Made by a program: the position numbers and the translations under genes
NCBI GenBank assembly: GCA_934045075.1
Contig: OW203726.1
Coordinates: 1,473,535-1,537,534 of the forward strand
Reading direction: 5' to 3'
From: Yponomeuta sedellus
Lineage: Eukaryota > Arthropoda > Insecta > Lepidoptera > Yponomeutidae
Length of the DNA stretch: 64,000 bases
Notes under the pieces: model-generated
Seen by the model: only the letters and a program-made list of their open reading frames with translations
Told to the model about the DNA's origin: nothing
Databases searched by the model: none
Shown here: positions 41,687-52,251 of the stretch, piece by piece
Numbering within the stretch: the first letter of the stretch is position 1
Layout of the letters: each line of letters starts with the position of its first letter

Positions 41687-42115
41687 GTACCTTGGAGCCA
41701 CGTAACTATACATTTGTGTAACTTATAGCTTATATGACGTCAGCATGGAACATATAACTTGGAAAGGTACAACGGACTGGTGTAGCTTAAAGCTTACGAG
41801 TAGATGACGTCAGTTTGGCACATATACCTTGGGCCATGTGAAAACGGACTGGTGTAGCTTATAATCTAGAGATGAGGTCAGTATGACACATTTACCTTGG
41901 GCCACATGTCATCGGACTGGTGTAGCTTATAATCTAGATACCGTCAGTATGACATATGTACCTTGAGCTACGTGAAAACGGACTGGTGTAACTTGTAATC
42001 TAGATGACGTCAGTATGACACATGTACCTTGGGCCACGTGACAACGGACTGGTGTAGCTTAGAGCCTAGATTGGAGTAGCTTATAGTCAATATGACGTCA
42101 GCCTGGAACATGTAC
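41687..42115 (-). repeat. Array A: six tandem copies of an exon end with its splice donor
   Basis: Units of 66-70 bp, one of 88, directly downstream of the exon at 42116-42244. On the gene strand each begins like the exon end (CACCAGTCCGTTGTCACGTG, GCCCAAG) and continues with the donor GTACATGTG and intron. Five of six copies keep AAG/GT. The copy nearest the exon is identical to it over 27 exonic bases. Putative donors lie at last-exon-base positions 42028, 41962, 41896, 41828 and 41691. Confidence 0.9.
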
Positions 42116-42244
42116 CTTGGGCCACGTGACAACGGACTGGTGAAGCTCGGCCATCTTGCTGGCCTGTATAACGTCTTCGTGAGGCCTCGATAGATCGCCG
42201 TAGTGGAGGTTGTGTAGTATCGTGTCATGGAATAGAACACAGTC
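42116..42244 (-). CDS. ABCB7: ABCB7 exon after the Q-loop
   Basis: 43 codons, phase 0: DCVLFHDTILHNLHYGDLSR, PHEDVIQASKMAELHQSVVT and WPK. Acceptor CTTCTTCAG, donor AAG/GTACAT. The D of the Q-loop VPQD is its first residue. It covers the helical part of the nucleotide-binding domain. Confidence 0.95.
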
Positions 42245-42389
42245 CTGAAGAAGACAAGAAAAGAGATTTTGTAAATATAATTTGTAGATTATTATAATAA
42301 TTTACAAACATTATATTAATTTACGAACATTGTAATAAATTCGTTGCATGCGTTTTTAGGAGCTCCTACTACCGAACGTTTTTCGCAGG

Positions 42390-42610
42390 GTAAAGTAAAA
42401 CCGTTGGTGTCGGCTGTCATGTAATGGCAGTCGTTAAGCCATCTCAGAGACCTTATGGGCGGCTTGATATCTTCTGATAGTAAGGAGCCACTGTCTTATA
42501 ATCCTCCACCAACCCCGACTTGGCCCCCGTGCTGGAGTATGGCTTGACCTTCCTGCGATAAAGGAAGAGACCCGTGCCCCAGCAGTGGGGACAAACCAGG
42601 GGTTGATATC
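42390..42610 (+). repeat. 5S-rRNA-like SINE, head missing
   Basis: Body only, from GTAAAACCGTTGGTGTCGGC to GTGCCCCAGCAGTGGGGACA. Confidence 0.7.
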
Positions 42611-42619
42611 TACTAACGA

Positions 42620-42750
42620 ACAAATCAAATCAAAGTATTTTAATTAAAATAAGACAGAAACTGTGACTTATTGAACGTTACAAGTTAAACTAAGTGTGTA
42701 TTTGAAAATCTACATTATTTTGGTGAAAAAAATGGACGAAAAATCCCATA
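42620..42750. repeat. Interspersed repeat tail, antisense (as at 1675-1815)
   Basis: AAATCAAAGTATTTTAATTA, then CAGAAACTGTGACTTATTGA and GTGTATTTGAAAATCTACAT. Confidence 0.45.
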
Positions 42751-42901
42751 CGTACTTAGTTAATGAATGAATTATTTAATGAATGAAAAATTCTTTATTA
42801 CACTAAAACCAATTTGTACAAAGGCGATTAATTAATTAATTAACGGGGTTTACATATTATTCGAAAAATTACTGAAAGACGTTTCACGTCAAAGAACTCA
42901 C

Positions 42902-43031
42902 CTGAGGAACTATAGCGATGGATTTTCTTAGACTGAGTAGGTCGACGTCACGAATATTCTGTCCGTTGATCAGGATCTGACCAGACTGGGGCTCGAAGAA
43001 CCGGAATAGCAATCGGACCATCGTGGATTTG
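42902..43031 (-). CDS. ABCB7: ABCB7 exon: end of Walker A to Q-loop
   Basis: 130 nt: one base completing the Gly before KST, then [40 protein letters not shown] and VPQ. Acceptor GTCTCCAG, donor CAG/GTGAGT. The intron before it splits Walker A between Gly and Lys. Confidence 0.95.
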
Positions 43032-43519
43032 CTGGAGACAAAAAGGATGGCTTAAGAGGGAAAACACACAAGGCGATACTGGAGAATAATACCAGTTTTC
43101 ATCGACTTTAAAGGCCCTCAAGTTGGAACGTTTTATAACTTTTATAATAATAAATAAACTCTGGAACGACTTTAGGTGTGGTTTTATTTGTAGAATTGTA
43201 GTAGAAAACTGGATGAAAACGGATAAACGGAGAAGCAGATAAAAAGTCAGATCTGGTCAAAGCGTAAAGTAGTAGTCAATGAAAATGAGGGAAATCGAAA
43301 AATGAGTGACAAAATTTAAATATTTGAAAATGATAGATAGAAAAACAAATAAAAATGGTGTGTTACAAATAAACCTTGTAAAAAAGGTTTGCACCGTTAC
43401 AAAGTTACTTTTGGCTTTATTTTATTTGTTTGGGGTACCAATGAGTGTGTTTGGTGTTATAACAACGTTGATCTGTCACTTACGGCATCACGAGCTATAA
43501 TATCAAACATGGTATTTAA

Positions 43520-44049
43520 ACGCTCCCGTGCCCCTAATCAACCGCTTAGAACACCCGCACTCGCCTGCTCCGAACCCCCGCTCTTACCTTCTCCGAACCC
43601 CCGTACTCACCCGTTCCAACCTATGTACTGTAACTATCTAATATTTAAAACGAAATAAACTTTTGGTTTTCTCTTTTCATCGAAAGCCTAGCCAAGCTCG
43701 TAGCGGTTTCCTTTAAAATTAACTAGACGGCTGCGCCGGCTAGCTATTATAAAGAAGTATCGTTACGATACTCACCCGCTTCGGATTCCTGCACTTGCCC
43801 GCTTCGAAACCCCGTACTCGCCCACTGCAACCCTCAGTCTCACAGAAACACCTCACTCACCCGCTGCCCGAGCCGCGGACTGTGCCGAACTTCTTGAAAA
43901 TAATTCAAACTTGACTAGACGGTTGCGTCGGCCATCTATTATAAAGAAATCGTAACAGTACTCACCCGCTCCTAACACCCGTACTCGCCGACTTAGATTC
44001 CGAACCCTTGTACTCGCCCACTTCAACCTTCAGTCTGACACAAACTCAC
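43520..44049 (-). repeat. Array C: exon-end copy and donor-rich repeats after the Walker A exon
   Basis: On the gene strand the intron repeats a block of about 189 bp. A diverged copy of the exon end with donor lies at 43894-43855 (GGCTCGGGCAGCGGGTGAGT, identical to the real junction at 44050). Between and beyond are about ten 20-bp units like GCGGGTGAGTACGGGNGTTC, each with a GTGAGT or GCGAGT donor-like core. The block also repeats TTCTTTATAATAG and CCGTCTAGT. Confidence 0.8.
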
Positions 44050-44213
44050 CCGCTGCCCGAGCCGCCCACAATGCCGATCTTCTTCCCGGCCGGTATCACG
44101 AAATTGAGGTTATTCAATATCGGCTTGCCGTTCACGTATTTGAAGCTGACGTCTCTGAACTCTATCGTTGAAGACTTCGCGTCAATCTGGAGGGGCGGCG
44201 CCTTGTCGATCTC
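44050..44213 (-). CDS. ABCB7: ABCB7 exon: start of the nucleotide-binding domain
   Basis: 54 codons plus two bases: EIDKAPPLQIDAKSSTIEFR, then DVSFKYVNGKPILNNLNFVI and PAGKKIGIVGGSGS. The A-loop Tyr is in FKYVNG and the first part of Walker A is GGSGSG. Acceptor CTTTGCAG, donor GG/GTGAGT. Confidence 0.95.
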
Positions 44214-44684
44214 CTGCAAAGTGACGTTTACATTACATCATATCACACTATAATGGTGATGATAGTCCCGACCGATTTCGGTCACCGCGACTACTTCAAC
44301 TCCCATTTTGGTGGCGTTGGTGCGCTCGCATAACCTACCTTTTTTGCGAAGGTTCTGCCACATTTCATACATGAGAGCACTCCGTCGATATAAGTATAGT
44401 CGATCGCAGCACTATTATATACTAGAGGCGAAAGGTTGTAAGTGTGTAAGTTTATTGCTTCAATATGTTATTCCCATGGAAAAATCGATAAAACGCGGGT
44501 AACATCGCGGGGCACACCCAGTCAGTTATGAAATTACCGAGTTTGCGGGGTGGGTCATAACGTAACGCGGAGTTCGATCGTGATGAAATTAAAGAGTTTG
44601 TGGAATTAATCTAATCTGAGTGGACCGCTACTTTCGACACGAAAAAAGAAGCTAACCGGGATCTGTATTCGATATCGATATCAA

Positions 44685-44745
44685 CCCTTGTTTGTCCCCA
44701 CATTTGGGGCACGGGTCTCTTCCTGCACCGTAGGAAGGTTAGGCC
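44685..44745 (-). repeat. 5S-rRNA-like SINE end fragment
   Basis: Only TATCAACCCTTGTTTGTCCC to GGGTCTCTTCCTGCACCGTA. It breaks off at the border of array B. Confidence 0.6.
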
Positions 44746-44765
44746 AGACATATGGTCTGTATGTT

Positions 44766-45587
44766 GAATAACTAATTGACATATTCATGAGCGTGAACAT
44801 GGTCTGCACAATGAGTGACTAATTGCTAACCTTGATCCGACTTTGCACGGTCATGAGTGTGAACAAGGTTTGCATAATGAGTTACTAATTGCTAAACTTG
44901 ATCCGACTCTTCACGGTTATAAGCGTGAACCTGGTTTGTATAAACACTAATTATGACCTTGATCCGACTCTGCACGGTCATGAGCGTGAACATGGTCTGT
45001 ATAAAGACTAACTGCCAACCTTGATCCGACTCTGCACGGTCATGAGCGTGAACATGGTCTGTATAAAGACTAACTGCCAACCTTGATCCGACTCTGCACG
45101 GTCATGAGCGTGAACATGGTCTGTATAAAGACTAACTGCCAACCTTGATCCGACTCTGCACCGTCATGAGCGTGAACATGGACTGTATAAAGACTAACTG
45201 CCACTAACTGCAACTGAACATGGTCTCTAATAAGACTACCTGCTAACCTTGATCCGACTCTGCACGCTCATAAGCGTGATCATGGTTTGCATAATGAGTG
45301 ACTAATTGCTAATGCATAATGAGTCTGTATAAAGACTAACTGCCACTAACTGCAACTGAACATGGTCTCCATTAAGACTACCTGCTAACCTTGATCCGAC
45401 TCTGCACGGTCATAAGCGTGATCAAGGTTTGCATAATGAGTGACTACCTGCTTACCTTGATCCGACTCTGCACGGTCATAAGCGTGATCATGGTTTGCAT
45501 AATGAGTGACTACCTGCTTACCTTGATCCGACTCTGCACGGTCATAAGCGTGATCATGGTTTGCATAATGAGTGACTACCTGCTAAC
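44766..45587 (-). repeat. Array B: about ten tandem copies of an exon end with its splice donor
   Basis: Units of 62 or 66 bp, with a few longer compound ones, directly downstream of the exon at 45588-45745. On the gene strand each carries CATGTTCACGCTCATGACCG and TGCAGAGTCGGATCAAG, the last 40 or so exonic bases, followed by the donor GTTAGCAGGTAG or GTAAGCAGGTAG. Three consecutive 62-bp units (about 44957-45142) are identical. Two copies (45456 and 45522) have AAG/GTAAGC, closer to consensus than the real AAG/GTTAGC. Confidence 0.92.
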
Positions 45588-45745
45588 CTTGATCCGACTC
45601 TGCACGGTCATGAGCGTGAACATGGTCTGCATATCGATGAGCGCCTGTCGCACCTCGCGATATACAGAGCCGAGGAAGCCCAGCGGGATGGATAGTTGAA
45701 ACAGTAGCCCGTTGACCATCACCAGGTCACCAACTGTCATGTTGC
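45588..45745 (-). CDS. ABCB7: ABCB7 exon: last transmembrane segment
   Basis: 158 nt: two bases completing Gly, then [40 protein letters not shown] and [12 protein letters not shown]. Acceptor CCATTCCAG, donor AAG/GTTAGC. It holds the final membrane helix and the coupling region that leads into the nucleotide-binding domain. It is the most diagnostic ABCB7 exon in the window. Confidence 0.96.
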
Positions 45746-45749
45746 CTGG

Positions 45750-46160
45750 AATGGATTAGTATGTTGGTGAATATTATTAGTGTATTTTCTAAAATTAACA
45801 CGAGCACTCGACATAATAAAATCTGTATTTGCACATTTTACAATTTTCCGACGTTTCGGCACTTGTGCAAGTACCGTGGTCCCGGAAGACTTTGGTGACA
45901 GGAGTCTTTTTGAAAGCATTGACTGTTAGTTTACTACCCTCAGCAAAAATTACAAAAGAAAATTGTAAAGTTACGTTCCAAAATAAGCAAACCAATTATT
46001 TTATATTAAGTCAATAATATTGATTATTAGTAATTTAAATTAAAATTAAATCTATTAACTAAATATTTTACAGGAACTCAAAAATATTGTTTATCGGAAA
46101 ATTGTAAAACTTAAAATTAAACGAGTAAATATCCGTCCAAATACAGTTTATTTTTATTAC
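45750..46160. other. Intron with a repeat scrap
   Basis: At about 45835-45895 is a TTTTCCGACGTTTCGGCACT / GTACCGTGGTCCCGGAAGAC fragment of the repeat also seen at 32290. The rest is AT-rich and unrecognised. Confidence 0.4.
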
Positions 46161-46164
46161 TAAA

Positions 46165-46400
46165 CTATGTCAACCCTTGTATATCCTCACTGCTGGGGCA
46201 CGGGTCTCGAAGCCGACCATAAGGCCTCTGACATGGCTTAACGACTGCCATTACATGACAGCCGGCACCAACGGCTTAACGCGCCTTGCGAAGCACGGAA
46301 GCGCTCGGAGAAAATGCCACTAGCACTAGACAGTCCCGTGACTACCGCTAGGGGCATTTTTCTGCACCTGACCGCGCCTGTTATTGAACGTGTCGAATGT
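46165..46400 (-). repeat. 5S-rRNA-like SINE, rearranged
   Basis: The body pieces are present. A GACAGTCCCGTGACTACCGC segment appears inverted inside the copy, so the element was internally rearranged. Confidence 0.6.
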
Positions 46401-46489
46401 TCGACTAGGCGCTTATTAATAAACAAAGGGTGCTTAATGCTAAGTAACATTTTCTTACAGCCGGCCTTTGATATTACATTACTCATGTG

Positions 46490-46620
46490 ATTCAGTGAGG
46501 AAACCTCAGGTGTCTGATGTGTTCAAATACCTCAGCGCTTCAAATTGCCAATCCACGGTGGGCTCGCGTGGTAGTTAAGCCCCATACTCTCTCTCTCTCT
46601 CTCTGAGGCTTGTGCCCTAC
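46490..46620 (+). repeat. SINE family C tail
   Basis: GTGAGGAAACCTCAGGTGTC, CAATCCACGGTGGGCTCGCG and a (CT)n end. Confidence 0.6.
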
Positions 46621-46929
46621 ATTGGGACGTTTATTATTTTTATTAATAATACGTTTATTGCATATAACTTAAAAGAAATACAATGGCAATATGGCGGACT
46701 TAATGCTATAGGCTACATAAAAAATGGTATGTCTAAGAATAGGTCGTAGCTTAAAATCCGCTATTTGACTCTCTTTTCAGCAACATAAAAATATATTTTA
46801 AAACTTTATTTTCCTAAACAGCCAAAAACGCGGTCAGCCATTTTTGTCTATTGTTTGAAGTCCAAAAAATCGTAAACAAAGTTTGACATTAAATTTTCTG
46901 TAAGTGATCTCTGAGCATAGTGAAATAAC

Positions 46930-47165
46930 AACAACGCAACCATGATTTCATCGAATTTACATCCAAAATATGCCAATTATCATTATTGAATTGTTTGACA
47001 ATGATAAAAACACGTCAATAAAGACCCCCGGGAAGTTGTGGATTCGTGTACCCAGTGAAATTAAAATTCGAAAAACTTGGCTCAAACTGAGAAAAAATGA
47101 GACCCCGACTCTTTATGAATTGAAACTCGCGTATGTTTATGTGAACATCACTTTCATGTAACTCC
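46930..47165 (+). pseudogene. THAP-domain remnant
   Basis: The frame reads KLWIRVPSEIKIRKTWLKLR, KNETPTLYELKLAY. In the next frame TGTGAACATCACTTT gives CEHHF, the conserved end of a THAP finger. A frameshift separates the two. It is probably a fragment of a P-element-like or other THAP transposon. Confidence 0.5.
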
Positions 47166-47169
47166 TATA

Positions 47170-48310
47170 ATAATCAATGTCCACTGGCTCTGGCTGAAAG
47201 ATGTTTGTTTACATACTTTAGATGCTTTCAAGATGGCGGATAGCGTTTTCGCCGTTACGAATTGAACGAGGAAATTTTTTTTTTACTTTGCAAATTTTGC
47301 AGTCATACTGCATACTTACTTAGCACAATCATAGACAAAGAAGGTATAAGACCATCATAGCCTATACAAAAAGCGTAGCTCGGAATTTAGTTATGAGTAA
47401 GTCTACTAGATGACGCTAGAGGTATTCTTGAAGCCTTTATTGACCATTTTAACGATAATCATAGAAACTGCTCGTAAGCTTAACATGCAAGCTCTTGTAA
47501 AAGTTCACATTAGTAGCGCAAGATGGCGTTACCACATCTCCGAAATAGGTATTTCGTTCCCCAAACGGAAATTTTCTTTGGTTTTAGCTTATAATTTAAT
47601 GTACGTTTTAACCCATAACTCATTTGCAAAAAAATTGGTTTCAGTAGGTTGATAGTGCGAAAGTTGTAAGTGTTTTTCACTGCTTTGTGTGTGACCCCGT
47701 GTTTGAACCTGGACTCCGTTACTCCCGCCTACCCTGTTACTTATGCTATCTCGACCTGGAATCCGATCAAAGCCTTCAATGTTTATTTTGTGTTTTTTTT
47801 TGTCCAATCTAAATGAAAATGGGCGAAAATGATCTTAGTCAAAATTTATGAAACACTTATTTCACCGTTTTTCGAAATTCACTATTCAGCTCCAAACGGG
47901 GTAAACAGGTGTACGAAAGTGTCGGACGTAATCCTGTTAGTCCGACTTTTATCAAATCAAACATAATATCAAAGCAATCGATGAAATACGTACCTTCTAC
48001 CTATTTCACCGTTTTCCACAGGTTATATTTTTACACTAATCCGACCAAGGTCACGTTGGTCAGCACATCGTGTGCGTTGAGTTCGCGGTAAATCCGCGGC
48101 GGACTTTTTACTAGCGGAGCGTGTACCTATTACTCCACCGCAGAGAAAAGTCTTTCGGTAACTGTAGTCAGTACAGTCGACAGTAGGTCAACTTTTAGTT
48201 TCCCGAGAGTTGCATAAAAATACTTACAATTACTTATTATAAATCAAGTGATTTATTGACGTTTACGAAACCCAAATCGTGCTTTTTATTTTAGCAATTA
48301 ATCACAGTGT
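47170..48310. other. Unannotated intron
   Basis: A segment near 47320-47400 (AGACAAAGAAGGTATAAGAC, GACGCTAGAGGTATTC) resembles one in antisense near 59935-59985. No gene is seen. Confidence 0.35.
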
Positions 48311-48314
48311 ATTA

Positions 48315-48412
48315 TGTATGACAATTCGGTATACATTGCGTAGTCGATTAACTAGAAGGAAGGCTAGCTTAATAAATGGCTACGCAATGTAGGTACATAT
48401 CGAATTGTCATA
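48315..48412. mobile_element. Small palindromic MITE
   Basis: TATGACAATTCGGTATACAT and GCGTAG at the left, mirrored by CTACGCAATGTAG and ATATCGAATTGTCATA at the right. About 98 bp. Confidence 0.7.
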
Positions 48413-48963
48413 ATATACTAATAATGGTATTATTATGATTGTTATGAAATAGGGTCCTGTTGACGACTAAACACAAAAAAGGTACCTACTGGACTACGAT
48501 ATTGGTTTTTCTTGAGTTTTTTTTTAATTGTTAATGGTAAATTGAGCGCTAAATAAGACGCGCTGCCTCCTTTTTAACCGACTTCAAAAATAAGGAGGTT
48601 CTCATTGCTTGATACACTCTCATTATTATGCCGTGCACCGAGCGCAAAAGAACTGCAGTCGTCCGTCCGCCGATATCCAATGCAATTCATGCAATCGGCA
48701 ATTTCGAAAAATCCCACACCTCAAGTTTAGATAAATTCCGATGGACGGTTGTCCGGCTCGCGTTGACAAAGTCGCGTAGCCAAAGTCGCGCAAAGTCGCC
48801 CGTAATGCAACGGGGTAGAGTGCATGGGATGATATGCTGTCGACTGTACTGTGCTCGCGCTTCGCGGTCGTTGCGTGTGAATACAGCGACTATAAAGAAA
48901 AGTATCATAAGGGCAGGTTTCTGAGTTGAGAATTTCACTAAGTAACGTTCTGTCATGCTCAAG

Positions 48964-50357
48964 GGGTTATTCCACTAATCCCCATTGAAAATCCCCATTG
49001 ATGGGGATTTGTGAACTTTTTGTTCACTAATCCCCATTGTCAATACTAAGACACGCCAATGGGGATTTGTGAACAGAAAGTTCATAAATCCCCATTCGTA
49101 TAAAAACAAATTTAAAGAACAACAAATGAGGTACGAATCACAAAGTATTAATTTTCTAATACTAATACCTACATTATACAGATTTACAAAATTAATAAAA
49201 TCACATTTGCTTAGATATTCTCCTTACCTAAATAGAACATAAGTTTTATATTTATTAAGTAAATCACCGATTCTAATTACCTATTACAATTCTCCTAACC
49301 TAAATAGAACATAAGTTTTATATTTATTAAGTAAATCACCGATTCTAATTACCTCAATATTTTGACAGTCAAAATTAACAAAAAAATAACTTTTTAAGAG
49401 TTCTTATTACCAACATAAAATCGCAGTTTTACATTTAAATCACAGATTTTTCCATTTCCTTTTATCTAAACAAATTTAATAAAATAATTATAAAAGTTAA
49501 GATGATCGAACTTAAGAATTATTTTTTTGGAATTTCGCATAAAAAATTTGGTTAAAAATTGATTTTATTAGATAATACGAAATTAAAAAAATCAGTGTTT
49601 TGATCAATGATTGCAAAACTGTGATTTTATTTGGTATCAACCCTTTGCATGTCCCCACTGCTGGACTTGGATCTCTGCCATAATGCCATTACATGACAGC
49701 CGGCACCAACGGCTTAACGTGCCTTGCGAAGCCCGGAAGCGCTCGGAAAAATGCCACTAGCGGCAGTCACGGGATAGTCACCCATCCAGCACCTGACCGC
49801 GCCTGTTTGTGGCTTAACTTTTGTGATTGATTCCAATCACTCGGTTACACTAGGCCACGAGCGCTTCTCGTTTATATAGAAAATATAAAATCTGTGACAT
49901 TATTAATGATAGTGAAAATGTGATTGTATTGTAATGATTGATTGTATCGTATTGTACCTAATGAGTGGCATCTTCACTCACACTAGATGTTTGAAGGGAC
50001 CACTCGGATGACACTCGGACCACAGGCCCTGCCTGGGACACTGTTTTAGATGTTGTAGGCTGGATTGTGTACGTAATACGTAGATAATTATAATCTGTGA
50101 TTTACTTAGTGTAAAACTCATGTTCTATTTAGGTTAGGAGAACATCTAAACATCTGTGATTTCATAAACTACTGTAAAATCGTGATTGTGTAATGTAGGT
50201 ACCTACCTATTAGTATTAGAAAAAAAAACTTTTTGATTTATAATAATGTGTTGTTCTTTATACCAATGGGGATTTATGAACTTTTTGTCCACAATCCCCA
50301 TTGCCAATACTAAGATACGCCAATGGGGATTTTCAATGGGGATTAGTGGAACAACCC
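48964..50357. mobile_element. hAT-like non-autonomous transposon with perfect 8-bp duplication
   Basis: 1394 bp with inverted ends GGGTTATTCC...GGAACAACCC that extend over about 100 bp and are built of CCCCATTG units. It is flanked by TGCTCAAG at 48956-48963 and 50358-50365. The interior is AT-rich and non-coding. It holds a 78-bp tandem duplication (about 49220-49365) and a later 5S-like SINE insertion. An 8-bp duplication is the hallmark of the hAT superfamily. Confidence 0.85.
49640..49865 (-). repeat. 5S-rRNA-like SINE inside the hAT-like element
   Basis: Minus-strand copy with part of the body deleted (GGATCTCTGCCATAATGCCA join). It is nested in 48964-50357. Confidence 0.75.
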
Positions 50358-50580
50358 TGCTCAAGAATGTTAACTAATTTTGATTATTAGCACTACTAAT
50401 TTTGATTATTAGCACTGTCAAAAATAAAAAATACTAGTGAAAGAATTACTTCGATACGTCAATGAGTTTCCGATTTAGAAGTAAAACAAGTTGTATGGTT
50501 GTAACGTGGTTGTAATGGGACTATGGTTAAAGGTAAGGAAACGGAACAAATACGAAAGGTTACACGGAATTTGGAAAAAG

Positions 50581-50830
50581 GAATTTTAAAATCAGGTAAT
50601 AATAACATTAGGATCACAAATAAAGATATATGTACAATAAATCTTAAACAAAATTTTTATGTCGTTTTTACTTAAATAGGTACTTAGCAATACAAAAGGA
50701 ATTTTAAATTCAGGAAATAATAACATTAGGAATACAAATAAAGATATAGGCATAATAAAATGTTACACTAAATTTTTATATCATTTTTACTTAAATGCTT
50801 AGCAATACAATTATAAATATTTACATCAAA
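50581..50830. repeat. Tandem duplication of about 117 bp
   Basis: Two copies of AGGAATTTTAAAATCAGGTA, ACAAATAAAGATATATG and TTTTTACTTAAATAGG. Confidence 0.7.
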
Positions 50831-50929
50831 ATTATATAAAAGGCAGGATTCGCAAGTAGGAAAGGAGACACCAAGGGAAGTCAGGGAAGAAAGAAAGGTG
50901 TAACCGTAAGAGGCGGGCCACCGGATACG

Positions 50930-51196
50930 CTGTGACGTCATCGCACAACACGCTCAGCCTGGCCAGGCGTCCGTCACTCGCTCAAGGTCACGCGTTATAT
51001 ACCTGCCGCCCGGCGTATCGTCCACGATACAACCGACAAAGGGCCGCTACGCCCCCCTGAGCGCTTGCACCGCACGTTTCCCGCGTTTACTACTCGAAAT
51101 GCCGAAAACACGTAATTATTATGCAGTGGATGGGGGTAAAAGTAAAAAAACTAATGAAGAATTATCATTTTTTTCACTGCCGAGAGACGAATAAAG
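50930..51196 (+). pseudogene. THAP-type first exon remnant with GC-rich leader
   Basis: A GC-rich leader (CRE-like TGACGTCA at about 50934) leads to ATG at 51099 and MPKTRNYYAVDGGKSKKTNE, ELSFFSLPRDE. This has the outline of a THAP finger start, but the zinc cysteines appear replaced (YYAV, DGGK). A stop precedes a good donor (TAAAG/GTAAGT). It is probably a decayed first exon of a THAP transposon gene. Confidence 0.45.
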
Positions 51197-51517
51197 GTAA
51201 GTAGTATTTTAAATCTTATATTTATTTCTTTAAACATTTAGATAAGTAGGTACTATAAAAGTAAAATAAATACACAAAGGTAACTGTTTTTTTTTGTGGA
51301 CTTGTTAATTTTGATTCTAAATAACCACATCCGTTCTAACATTATTATACGTAAGTGTCTCTGTCTGTGACGTTTTCACGGCTGTACTGTGGCGATACCG
51401 AAAAATTTTAAAAATGCACAACTATCGTAGTCGTAAATAAGTTGATGGAAAATGCCAAAAACAACAATTTTGTAATAGTTCGCTCCATGACTTTAAATAA
51501 AAGTCGTGGAGTCGTAA

Positions 51518-51629
51518 AAACAAATACATGCTCGACAAAGATGGTAGTTACCATCGAGAAAATATTACTACTTTAGTAATATTTTATCGATGGTAGTTAC
51601 CCATCTTTGTCGTGCGTGTATTTGTTTTT
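51518..51629. mobile_element. Palindromic MITE of about 110 bp
   Basis: AAAACAAATACATGCTCGAC and AAAGATGGTAGTTACCATCG, mirrored to TCGTGCGTGTATTTGTTTTT. The TAGTAATATTTT centre is symmetric. Confidence 0.75.
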
Positions 51630-52250
51630 AATGTTAATTTAATTTAGGATCAACTAAATTGGCTTTTTAGTGTTTCGTAGTACGCATTAGAAACAAAACA
51701 TGTCAAACAAACATGGATGTCAAATATTTACGTATTTCTCGAATTCAAACCAATATAATGTGGTCGACTCTGACCGCCACGCCCAATCCAAAAACTAAAA
51801 TCAGTTTTGTCTGTCCCCTTCTTTTTAGATATTTGTCTAGGAATAGAGAGGGACAAATAGAACCCATTCCAATTTCAGGATTAAACGTGGCAGTCAAAAT
51901 CGCCCACAATGACGAAAAAATAAGTTTGATACCTTAATATTTACTTTTCAGACGCTTGAGATAATAGGGAGGCCTGATCTAATAACAACTCAAACAAATC
52001 CTGCCTGTCATTTTATATTACATATTTTTGACAAATAAATAAACAATAATATATGGTTCTTTCACAACATTCGTTTTATTACAGTAATAATCATCATAGG
52101 TAACCCTAGCGCATTCGTGCGATGACGCGCTTGCACGTGAGTCGCACGGTGGGCAACACAATCTCGACTCTTTGAGCGGGTACTTATGGTATATTTCTCC
52201 TCGCTGTGAACAGTAGTTATTATTATTAAGATTTTGTAGGCTATTATAGC
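51630..52250. other. Unannotated intron
   Basis: An open frame at 51713-51937 (74 residues) has no recognisable motif. I do not regard it as a gene. Confidence 0.35.
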
Positions 52251-52251
52251 G

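Noticed and set aside
42902..43031. Self-derived repeat block after this ABCB7 exon too
   Set aside because: I saw no clear copy of its end (GCTATAGTTCCTCAG/GTGAGT) in 42245-42901. Among the last six exons it is the exception.
43306..43658. Open frames of 64 and 89 residues in an ABCB7 intron
   Set aside because: Hydrophobic and Pro-rich chance frames that run into array C, with no start or splice context.
44766..45587. CRISPR-like array
   Set aside because: Units are contiguous tandem copies of a eukaryotic exon end, with no unique spacers, in an animal genome.
44892..45699. Repetitive open frames with [16 protein letters not shown] or LIRLCTVISVI-like units
   Set aside because: They are translations of array B on either strand, not a repeat protein.
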